From: Gammaproteobacteria bacterium
GTDB taxonomy: Bacteria; Pseudomonadota; Gammaproteobacteria; SZUA-152
Direction of reading: 5' to 3'
DNA length: 7,861 nucleotides
Assembly (NCBI GenBank): GCA_030613605.1
Contig: JAUWLO010000094.1
Coordinates: 1 to 7,861, forward strand
The notes beneath the pieces are model-generated. The model saw only the letters and a list, made by a program, of their open reading frames with translations. It was not told where the DNA came from and did not search any database. Positions 1 through 5,771 of the stretch are shown here, piece by piece; position 1 is the stretch's first letter; each line of letters opens with the position of its first letter. The translations under genes were made by a program, and so were the position numbers.

Positions 1-1035
1 TCCTACCAACTGACCGCACGCAGCATCAATATCATCGCCTCGGGTTCGGCGAGTAATCGTGATCAGACCACCTTTAATTAAAATGTCTCGGAAACGATCA
101 ATAGCGGCATCACTGGAACGACGATACTGGGTGTCAGGAAAGGGATTAAAGGGAATCAAATTTACTTTCGAAGGCACGCCACGCAGCACCTTCACCAGCG
201 CTCTGGCGTGGTCGGGTTTATCATTCACACCATCAAGCATTACGTATTCGATAGTAATCTTGCGGCGTGTATCACCCTCTATATAATTCTTACAGGCATC
301 CAGCACTTCGCTAATAGGATACTTTTTGTTGAGCGGCACCAGCTCATTTCGCAGTTCATCGGTAGGCGCATGTAAGGAAAGTGCAAGCGCGACATCACTG
401 ACTTCTTTCAAACGAGCCAGAGCTGGCACTACACCCGATGTGCTCACCGTTACACGACGCTTTGACAGGCCATAGGCGAAATCATCCATCAGTAAATCGA
501 TGGCTTTCACCGTATTGTCAAAATTCAACAACGGTTCGCCCATACCCATGAATACAACATTAGAAATCACCCGCTCACCTTTGGGGTCACGCCCAAGTGC
601 TTTATTAGCCACCCATATTTGGCCAATGATTTCAGCAACGGATAGATTTCGATTAAACCCTTGTTGCCCGGTAGAACAAAAAGAACATTCCAGCGCGCAA
701 CCGATCTGCGAAGATACGCATAAGGTTCCCCGAGTTTTTTCCGGAATAAAAACAGTTTCCACCGAGTTGCCACTGTCGAGTTTCAGGAGCCATTTGTGAG
801 TACCATCACTCGATACCTGATCCAGCAATACTTCGGGGGTTCGAATTTTAGCTGTCTCTTTAAGCCTGGCACGCAAAGCCTTACTCAGGTTCGTCATTTC
901 ATCAAAATCACTCACCGCATACTGGTGTAGCCACTGAATAACCTGCTTGGCACGAAAACTTTTTTCGCCCAGATCGGCAAAAAAAGTCTCCATGTCAGCA
1001 CGATTCAAATCCAGCAGGTTAATTTTGACAGTCAT
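1..1035 (-). CDS. rlmN: Dual-specificity rRNA/tRNA adenine C2-methyltransferase RlmN (3' end cut by window)
   Basis: Radical-SAM enzyme that methylates C2 of A2503 in 23S rRNA and, in E. coli, A37 of some tRNAs. It is open from the ATG at 1035 to base 1 (345 residues); E. coli RlmN is about 384 residues, so a short C-terminal tail is missing. The radical-SAM cluster ligands CxxxCxxC are C113, C117 and C120, followed by STGQQGFNRNL. C106 (in TLCVSS) and C340 (in DDIDAACGQL) match the E. coli cysteines C118 and C355, the second of which carries the transferred methyl group. The SAM-binding MGMGEP motif is at 163-168. A GGA lies 8 bases before the ATG. It starts 21 bp after ndk, so the two are probably co-transcribed. 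As a [4Fe-4S] enzyme it is a likely client of the isc genes upstream. Identity is firm from the motifs and the ndk-rlmN order. Confidence 0.96.
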   Translation of the reverse strand, partial: MTVKINLLDLNRADMETFFADLGEKSFRAKQVIQWLHQYAVSDFDEMTNLSKALRARLKETAKIRTPEVLLDQVSSDGTHKWLLKLDSGNSVETVFIPEKTRGTLCVSSQIGCALECSFCSTGQQGFNRNLSVAEIIGQIWVANKALGRDPKGERVISNVVFMGMGEPLLNFDNTVKAIDLLMDDFAYGLSKRRVTVSTSGVVPALARLKEVSDVALALSLHAPTDELRNELVPLNKKYPISEVLDACKNYIEGDTRRKITIEYVMLDGVNDKPDHARALVKVLRGVPSKVNLIPFNPFPDTQYRRSSDAAIDRFRDILIKGGLITITRRTRGDDIDAACGQLVG

Positions 1036-1056
1036 AAAATAATTCCGATTTAAAGC

Positions 1057-1488
1057 CTAGCGCGTACGCGCACAAATTTCGTCATCAGAAAAAAAGTAAG
1101 CTATTTCTTCGGCAGCTGTTTCCGGGGCATCAGAACCGTGCACCGCATTTTCATCAATGGAGCTGGCGAAGTCCGCACGAATCGTACCGGCTTCAGCCTC
1201 TTGCGGGTTGGTGGCGCCCATGACGGTGCGATTGGCGAGAATGGCATCCTCCCCCTCCAGAACCTGGACCATTACTGGCCCGGAAACCATGAATTCTACG
1301 AGATCATTGAAGAATGGACGCTCTTTATGCACGGCATAAAAGCCTTCCGCCTGGTCACGCCCCAAATGCAGCATTTTCGACGCAATAATTCTCAGGCCTG
1401 CCTTTTCAAAACGGGCGTAGATTTCACCAATATGATTATTGGCTACAGCGTCGGGCTTAATAATGGAAAAAGTTCTTTCGATTGCCAC
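1057..1488 (-). CDS. ndk: Nucleoside diphosphate kinase
   Basis: Cytosolic enzyme that moves the gamma phosphate of NTPs to NDPs through a phosphohistidine, balancing nucleotide pools. The protein is 143 residues, the usual bacterial length. It opens with the typical ERTFSIIKPDAV (K11), and has the NRTVMGATNP segment at 86-95 and the signature SIDENAVHGSDAPETA with catalytic H117. The start codon is GTG: an AGGAG lies exactly 6 bases upstream and translation from there gives the standard N-terminus MAIERTFS. A TATAAT box sits about 40 bp upstream, so it probably has its own promoter and leads an ndk-rlmN unit. Its placement between iscX and rlmN is as I recall for Pseudomonas. No active-site change is visible. 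Confidence 0.98.
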   Translation of the reverse strand: MAIERTFSIIKPDAVANNHIGEIYARFEKAGLRIIASKMLHLGRDQAEGFYAVHKERPFFNDLVEFMVSGPVMVQVLEGEDAILANRTVMGATNPQEAEAGTIRADFASSIDENAVHGSDAPETAAEEIAYFFSDDEICARTR

Positions 1489-1494
1489 AAAGTA

Positions 1495-1499
1495 CTCCT
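1495..1499 (-). promoter_or_regulatory. Ribosome binding site fixing the GTG start of ndk
   Basis: The minus strand reads AGGAG followed by six bases (TACTTT) and then GTG. This strong, well-spaced Shine-Dalgarno sequence supports GTG at 1488 as the ndk start; no in-frame ATG fits the family N-terminus. Confidence 0.85.
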
Positions 1500-1520
1500 G
1501 AAAATGTTCAAGGCTGCTAT

Positions 1521-1558
1521 AAACCCCTTATTATACTAGAGAATCGGGAGAAACCCCT
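1521..1558 (-). repeat. Paired AGGGGTTT direct repeats around the ndk -10 box
   Basis: The octamer AGGGGTTT (minus strand) occurs at 1551-1558 and again at 1521-1528, exactly 30 bp apart, or about three helical turns. The first would sit over the -35 region and the second at the expected transcription start. The upstream copy also overlaps the 8-bp palindrome CCCTAGGG. The repeat is visible; an operator role is only inferred. Confidence 0.4.
1530..1535 (-). promoter_or_regulatory. Putative -10 box of an ndk promoter
   Basis: A perfect TATAAT on the minus strand, 41 bp before the ndk GTG. At 16-18 bp spacing the upstream hexamers (GGGGTT, AGGGGT, TAGGGG) do not resemble TTGACA. A TTGCAC lies 26 bp upstream, which is too far. 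The promoter would therefore need an activator or be weak. Two AGGGGTTT copies flank the box. Confidence 0.5.
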
Positions 1559-1577
1559 AGGGTGCAAATCGACTATT

Positions 1578-1598
1578 TTTGACCATTTGTTGGCCAAA
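1578..1598 (-). other. Stem-loop in the iscX-ndk gap
   Basis: On the minus strand TTTGGCCA and TGGTCAAA can form an 8-bp stem (one G-U pair) around a 5-base loop ACAAA. It lies between the end of iscX and the putative ndk promoter, so it could mark the 3' end of the isc transcript. It is followed by AAAAATAG rather than a U-run, so it does not qualify as a normal intrinsic terminator. The rest of the 1489-1712 gap holds no other gene or clear terminator that I can see. Confidence 0.35.
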
Positions 1599-1712
1599 GA
1601 GGGGAAAATCAGGCCGAAGGCGACAGAATCAGATATGACGCTTGCCTGCTGGCCAGAATAGGGGATTTCCGAGCCTTTTCTTTAATGAGCAATTATCAGC
1701 CAATCAGGGAGA

Positions 1713-1913
1713 TTATTCGCATTCCTCGATCCAGGCGGCCTGGGCAGCCTCAAGAATACGCTCACCACAATGCTCCGGATCATCATCAAATTCGTCCAGT
1801 GCCTGAATCCAGTTGCGGAGGTCTACAAAGTTCACCTGGCTGGGGTCAGCATCAGGGTGCGCTTCGTCCAGCGCAATAGCGATTTCCAGTGATTCAGTCC
1901 ACTTTAGACCCAT
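1713..1913 (-). CDS. iscX: Fe-S assembly protein IscX
   Basis: Small acidic protein that binds IscS at a site overlapping those of ferredoxin and frataxin, modulating sulfur release; also proposed as an iron-binding adaptor. It has 66 residues, exactly the E. coli length, with the family opening MGLKWTES and the conserved acidic FDDDP stretch near residues 42-46. It also carries two cysteines (C49 and C65) that I do not recall in the E. coli protein. It starts 18 bp after fdx with a strong AAGGGG 7 bases before the ATG, and is the last gene of the isc cluster. A 224-bp gap separates it from ndk. Confidence 0.97.
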   Translation of the reverse strand: MGLKWTESLEIAIALDEAHPDADPSQVNFVDLRNWIQALDEFDDDPEHCGERILEAAQAAWIEECE

Positions 1914-1931
1914 GCTGACACCCCTTTTAAA

Positions 1932-2270
1932 CTAATGGTTTTCAGATACCATGTTTATGGTGTATTTGGGAATTTCAATCACCATATCCTTGCTACCCAC
2001 TTTTGCCTGGCAACTCAGTCGTGAATCAGGTTCCAGCCCCCAGGCTTTGTCCAGCAGATCATCTTCTTCTTCTGTGGACTCTTCCATGGAATCAAAACCC
2101 TCTCGAATCACTACGTGACAGGTAGTACAGGCGCAGGATTTTTCACAGGCATGCTCAATATCAATACCATTGGCCAATGCAGCGTCACAGATAGTGTCAC
2201 CGGTTTTGGCTTCAATTACGGCACCATCGGGGCAGATTTCTTCGTGGGGTAAAAAAATAATTTGGGGCAT
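1932..2270 (-). CDS. fdx: [2Fe-2S] ferredoxin of the ISC system
   Basis: Adrenodoxin-type ferredoxin that supplies electrons for cluster assembly on IscS/IscU. It has 112 residues, about the E. coli Fdx length. The cluster ligands are C42, C48 and C51 (in EHACEKSCACTTCHVV) and C87 (in SRLSCQAK); the extra C46 of ISC-type ferredoxins is also present. The acidic helix MEESTEEEDDLLDKAWGLEP at 62-81 is the usual partner-binding surface. The start is certain because MPQIIFLPHE aligns with the family N-terminus; GAGAAAG lies 7 bases upstream. It follows hscA after 72 bp, whereas in E. coli these two genes almost touch, and precedes iscX by 18 bp. Confidence 0.98.
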   Translation of the reverse strand: MPQIIFLPHEEICPDGAVIEAKTGDTICDAALANGIDIEHACEKSCACTTCHVVIREGFDSMEESTEEEDDLLDKAWGLEPDSRLSCQAKVGSKDMVIEIPKYTINMVSENH

Positions 2271-2342
2271 GCTGCATCTTTCTCAATAAAGGATTTCGGT
2301 TCTTCTTCTGCCAACGATTCGGGCAAAAACATAATTTACAAT

Positions 2343-4214
2343 TTAGCTAAATTCATCAACTTTATGGCCTGTCATTGCCATTTGAATGCTGGCATCCATC
2401 CGGCGTGCGGCAAAATCTGTACTGGCCTTATTCAATTCCTCAATCGCGAGCTTAATCCGGCGAGGGTCATCACCACCACGAACTTCATGCAGCATCTTAA
2501 CAGCCGCTTCAATCAATTCCTGTTCATTCTTTTCAAGCAACCGACCATCTGTTTCAACGGCCGCTTCAACCGATTCAAGAATACGATCGGCCTCTACTTG
2601 CTGTTCTCGCAAAGTACGTGCAGCCACATCCTCCTGTGCATGATCCATTGAATCACGCAGCATGGTAGCAATTTCAGTATCTGACAACCCAAAGGAAGGT
2701 TTCACCTGTACCGTGCTTTCAACACCAGAAATCTGTTCCCGCGCCGTAACCGACAACAAACCATCTGCGTCAACCTGGAAAGTAACGCGTATCTGCGCAG
2801 CACCTGCCATCATCGGGGGTATACCTCGCAATTCAAATCTCGCCAGCGAACGACAGTCACTCACCAATTCACGCTCACCCTGTAACACGTGCACCGCTAA
2901 TGCAGTTTGGCCATCCTTAAAGGTTGTAAAATCCTGAGCTTTCGCCGAAGGTATAGTGGTGTTACGTGAAATAATTTTTTCCACCAGCCCACCCATGGTC
3001 TCTATACCCAGCGACAACGGAATGACGTCCAGCAACAACATTTCTTCATCCGGTTTATTACCCACCAGAATATCAGCCTGAATAGCGGCACCAACAGCAA
3101 CCACTTTATCCGGATCGATATCGACCATGGGATCGCATTGAAAGAATTCACCTACCAGCTCTCGTACTCGAGGAGAGCGTGTAGAGCCTCCGACCATCAC
3201 CACATCTTCTATTTCACTAACATCTACCCCAGCATCACGAAGCGCGCGCTTGCACGGCGACAAGGTCTGAATAATCAGAGGATCAATGATTTCATACAAC
3301 TGACTACGAGTAAGTTCACCTTCCCAACAATCACCATCGGGACACGGTATTGAAATTGCAACGACTTCCTCATCAGACAATGGTTCTTTGGCACGCCATG
3401 CCTCGGCCAGACTTGCGCGTGACTGACTATCAGACACGGCTTGTTTCATTCCAGCCTGTTCATACATCCATTCACCAATCGCGTGATCTATATCATCGCC
3501 ACCTAAAGCGGTGTTACCTGCTGTGGCCATTACTTCAAAAACACCACGATTGAGATGCAGAATGGATATGTCGAATGTACCGCCACCCAGATCATAAACG
3601 ACGTGGATGCCTTCAGAGCCACGATCCAGACCATAAGCCACTGCTGCGGCAGTGGGTTCGTTAAGTAATCTTAAAACATTTAAGCCAGCCAATTGTGCAG
3701 AATCTTTGGTGGCCTGACGCTGAGCATCATCAAAATAGGCAGGGACAGTAACAACAACACCTGTTAGTTCACCACCCAGGCTATTTTCCGCACGTTGTTT
3801 TAGGACTTTTAGAATTTCCGCCGAAATTTCAACGGGTGTAACATCACCACCCAATGTCCGTATTCGTGGCACCGATGCTTCACTATCAACAAAATCATAT
3901 TCCTTGCAGGTGCACTGCTTGCAAATATCCGCAAGCCCTCTGCCCAAATAACGCTTAACAGAGACAATAGTGTTACGTGGATCCCCAATGGAAGACTGCC
4001 TGGCTACGGTACCCACCTGGGGCACTTCTCCTTTACGGTAACGCACAACTGAGGGCAGCAAATGATTGCCGTCAACATCGGGTAGCGTTTCTGCCTTGCC
4101 ACTGCGCACCGTCGCAACCAGTGAATTGGTTGTCCCCAGATCAATGCCCGCAGCCAGCTTGCGCTGGTGTGGTGCTGCAGCCTGGCCCGGTTCGCTTATT
4201 TGAAGTAATGCCAT
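2343..4214 (-). CDS. hscA: Fe-S assembly Hsp70 chaperone HscA
   Basis: Specialised Hsp70 that, with HscB, binds the LPPVK motif of IscU and uses ATP to promote cluster transfer. It has 623 residues against 616 in E. coli. The N-terminus MALLQISEPG matches E. coli HscA. ATPase-domain motifs are the phosphate loop GIDLGTTNS at 23-31, VYDLGGGTFDIS at 206-217 and VGGSTRSPRV at 341-350. The interdomain linker EMLLLDVIPLSLG is at 391-403, followed by the substrate-binding beta domain and a helical lid ending KVDEFS. Oddities: a CxxCxC group (C98, C101, C103) and a CPDGDC loop (C291, C296) where E. coli HscA, as I recall it, has no cysteines. No good Shine-Dalgarno sequence precedes the ATG, and the 120-bp gap from hscB carries repeats and hairpins. 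Confidence 0.98.
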   Translation of the reverse strand: MALLQISEPGQAAAPHQRKLAAGIDLGTTNSLVATVRSGKAETLPDVDGNHLLPSVVRYRKGEVPQVGTVARQSSIGDPRNTIVSVKRYLGRGLADICKQCTCKEYDFVDSEASVPRIRTLGGDVTPVEISAEILKVLKQRAENSLGGELTGVVVTVPAYFDDAQRQATKDSAQLAGLNVLRLLNEPTAAAVAYGLDRGSEGIHVVYDLGGGTFDISILHLNRGVFEVMATAGNTALGGDDIDHAIGEWMYEQAGMKQAVSDSQSRASLAEAWRAKEPLSDEEVVAISIPCPDGDCWEGELTRSQLYEIIDPLIIQTLSPCKRALRDAGVDVSEIEDVVMVGGSTRSPRVRELVGEFFQCDPMVDIDPDKVVAVGAAIQADILVGNKPDEEMLLLDVIPLSLGIETMGGLVEKIISRNTTIPSAKAQDFTTFKDGQTALAVHVLQGERELVSDCRSLARFELRGIPPMMAGAAQIRVTFQVDADGLLSVTAREQISGVESTVQVKPSFGLSDTEIATMLRDSMDHAQEDVAARTLREQQVEADRILESVEAAVETDGRLLEKNEQELIEAAVKMLHEVRGGDDPRRIKLAIEELNKASTDFAARRMDASIQMAMTGHKVDEFS

Positions 4215-4226
4215 GTTTTCTGGTTT

Positions 4227-4271
4227 CTAAAATCGGTATCTTAAATTAATGCTTAAATCAGCAACTTAAAT
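4227..4271 (-). repeat. Four ATTTAAG-like repeats just upstream of hscA
   Basis: On the minus strand ATTTAAG occurs at 4265-4271, 4252-4258 and 4240-4246, then as ATTTTAG at 4227-4233. Successive copies are 13, 12 and 13 bp apart. The array ends 12 bp before the hscA ATG. The regularity is visible in the sequence; whether it is an operator, an RNA element or chance in AT-rich DNA is unknown. Confidence 0.45.
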
Positions 4272-4294
4272 TTGGTTCTTTAGTTCGCTGTGGA

Positions 4295-4333
4295 TTCCTG
4301 GCTTTTCCTAAACAAACAGGAAATAATCAGGAA
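4295..4333 (-). other. Nested hairpin arms at the hscB/hscA junction
   Basis: The minus strand carries two TTTCCTG arms followed by AGGAAA and CAGGAA. The inner stem pairs 4318-4323 with 4304-4309 (6 bp, 8-base loop); the outer stem pairs 4328-4333 with 4295-4300. They can form together as one imperfect long hairpin. The outer arm begins 1 base after the hscB stop codon. There is no U-run after it, so RNA processing or stability is more likely than termination; this is inference. Confidence 0.4.
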
Positions 4334-4334
4334 A

Positions 4335-4880
4335 TCAGTAAACGTCTAAATCATCATCCAACGCATCAGCCTCTTGTTCCAATTTCCGGAAAAACTGCAT
4401 CTTCCGTGTTAAGTCTCTGGCTTTTTCAAATGATGCATCATTATTTTCTGTAAAAAGAATCGCCAACTCTGCCGTGATTTCTTTAATTCTTACATCAATA
4501 TCACGGGCTATTTTTTGTAGTTGCTGGTGCGGGTCATCGCACTCTTTTACCGCACCCAAACGTTCACGCAACTCCATCTGTTCCATCAAAAATGCGCCAT
4601 CAAATGCTGTGTCCAGATCATTCAGCTCAATACCGCGTAATTCCAGCAAATAACGCCCTCTTGCAAGAGGATCTTTCAACGTCTGAAAACCTTCATTGAT
4701 GCGAGCAGCCATTTGCACAGATAAACGTCGCTCTGATTCAGCGGCGTTGGCAAATCGATCAGGGTGTACGGTTCGCTGCAGCGTGCGATAGCGTTCGGTT
4801 AATATCTTACGATCGATATCGAAAGATACCGGCATATTAAACAGTGCAAAATAACTACTGGAAAGATCCGACGACCGCAT
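4335..4880 (-). CDS. hscB: Fe-S assembly J-domain co-chaperone HscB (Hsc20)
   Basis: J-protein that brings IscU to HscA and stimulates its ATPase. It has 181 residues (E. coli 171), with slight extensions at both ends. The N-terminal J domain is recognised from SSYFALFNMP at 8-17 and the HPD motif at 39-41 within QRTVHPDRFA; HPD is what triggers the Hsp70 ATPase. Residues from about 90 onward form the IscU-binding three-helix region, and the tail ends in an acidic DALDDDLDVY. It starts 31 bp after iscA; the ATG at 4880 has only a weak ACGGG about 12 bases upstream. It ends 120 bp before hscA, an unusually wide space for these partners. Confidence 0.97.
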   Translation of the reverse strand: MRSSDLSSSYFALFNMPVSFDIDRKILTERYRTLQRTVHPDRFANAAESERRLSVQMAARINEGFQTLKDPLARGRYLLELRGIELNDLDTAFDGAFLMEQMELRERLGAVKECDDPHQQLQKIARDIDVRIKEITAELAILFTENNDASFEKARDLTRKMQFFRKLEQEADALDDDLDVY

Positions 4881-4911
4881 GCGAAAAATAGACCCGTTTA
4901 GACTGTATCAA

Positions 4912-5235
4912 TCAAACCGTGAAACTTTCACCACAACCGCAACTGTCTTTTACATTTGGATTGTTAAATTTGAATCCCTCATTCAAACCTTCTTTGGTAA
5001 AATCCACTTCAGTACCATCAAGATAAATCAGGCTCTTGGGGTCAATCAGCACTTTGACGCCTTTATCTTCAAAAACATTATCATCGCTATCGACTTCATC
5101 AGCGAACTCAATAATGTATGCCATACCCGAACAACCCGTGGTCTTTACGCCGAGACGCAGCCCAACACCCTTACCTCTATTTTCAAGGAAAGACTTAATT
5201 CTATCTGCGGCAGATTCCGTCAATGTAATCGTCAT
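4912..5235 (-). CDS. iscA: A-type Fe-S carrier IscA
   Basis: A-type carrier that accepts clusters or iron and passes them to client apoproteins, particularly [4Fe-4S] ones. At 107 residues it is the same length as E. coli IscA. The three conserved cysteines are C35 (in TTGCSGMAY) and C99 and C101 (in DSCGCGESF). The N-terminus MTITLTESAADRI is typical. The start has AGAAG 8 bases upstream. It lies 56 bp after iscU and 31 bp before hscB in the normal isc order. The full set of ligands and the position separate it from ErpA or SufA. Confidence 0.98.
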   Translation of the reverse strand: MTITLTESAADRIKSFLENRGKGVGLRLGVKTTGCSGMAYIIEFADEVDSDDNVFEDKGVKVLIDPKSLIYLDGTEVDFTKEGLNEGFKFNNPNVKDSCGCGESFTV

Positions 5236-5291
5236 AACAAATACTTCTTTAATTATTACAGTCTAAATTTTACCAGCGAGCAATCTATATG

Positions 5292-5696
5292 CTATGCGGC
5301 CTCATTGGACTTTTTGCCACTTGCTTTGCCACGGTAGTCTTCAATGGCAGCCTTGATAGCATCCTCGGCCAACACCGAGCAATGAATCTTTACTGGCGGC
5401 AAAGCCAGCTCTTCAGCAAGCTCCGTGTTTTTAATCTGTCCTGCCTCATCCAGAGTCTTACCTTTAACCCATTCGGTTAAAAGCGAACTGGAAGCAATGG
5501 CAGACCCACAACCATAGGTTTTAAAACGTGCATCTTCGATCACACCATCATCACTGACTTTAATTTGAAGACGCATCACATCACCACAGGCTGGTGCGCC
5601 AACCATGCCGGTACCGACAGAGGGATCATCTTTTTCCATAGTGCCCACGTTACGTGGATTTTCATAATGATCTAATACTTTATCACTGTATGCCAT
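5292..5696 (-). CDS. iscU: Fe-S cluster assembly scaffold IscU
   Basis: Scaffold on which [2Fe-2S] clusters are built from IscS-derived persulfide and iron before release by HscA/HscB. It has 134 residues (E. coli 128), the extra ones being a charged tail GKKSNEAA. Cluster and sulfur-acceptor residues are C37 and D39 (PACGDVM), C63 (YGCGSAIAS) and H105-C106. The HscA recognition motif LPPVK is at 99-103. The ATG at 5696 has AGG 6 bases upstream and a GAGG just before that. A 75-bp spacer containing a 9-bp hairpin separates it from iscS. Confidence 0.99.
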   Translation of the reverse strand: MAYSDKVLDHYENPRNVGTMEKDDPSVGTGMVGAPACGDVMRLQIKVSDDGVIEDARFKTYGCGSAIASSSLLTEWVKGKTLDEAGQIKNTELAEELALPPVKIHCSVLAEDAIKAAIEDYRGKASGKKSNEAA

Positions 5697-5743
5697 GATG
5701 TACCTGCCTCACAATCATATTGACTGTTGTTAATTAAATAGTT

Positions 5744-5768
5744 TTTTTACTGTTATCATCAGTAAAAA
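5744..5768 (-). other. 9-bp stem-loop directly after iscS
   Basis: On the minus strand TTTTTACTG, a 7-base loop ATGATAA and CAGTAAAAA form a perfect 9-bp stem. It begins 3 bases after the iscS stop. It is followed by AA and then CTATTT rather than a U-run, so it is not an intrinsic terminator in the iscS direction. It may protect or separate iscS mRNA from the iscUA segment; that is inference. Confidence 0.5.
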
Positions 5769-5771
5769 TAT

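Noticed and set aside
1138..1539. 133-codon open frame on the plus strand
   Set aside because: It is antisense to ndk and its promoter region and has no motif; a shadow frame.
1578..1598. Intrinsic terminator for the isc operon
   Set aside because: The stem is reasonable but is followed by an A-run instead of a U-run on the minus strand, so only a stem-loop is reported.
1590..1656. Two TGGCCA palindromes (1590-1597 and 1649-1656) as an operator pair
   Set aside because: The cores are short, the 59-bp spacing is not distinctive, and one is already part of the stem-loop; chance is likely.
2262..2651. 129-codon open frame on the plus strand over the hscA 3' end
   Set aside because: It is antisense to the hscA lid region and lacks any recognisable motif.
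4879..5337. 152-codon open frame on the plus strand
   Set aside because: It is antisense to all of iscA and the end of iscU, with no family resemblance; a shadow frame.
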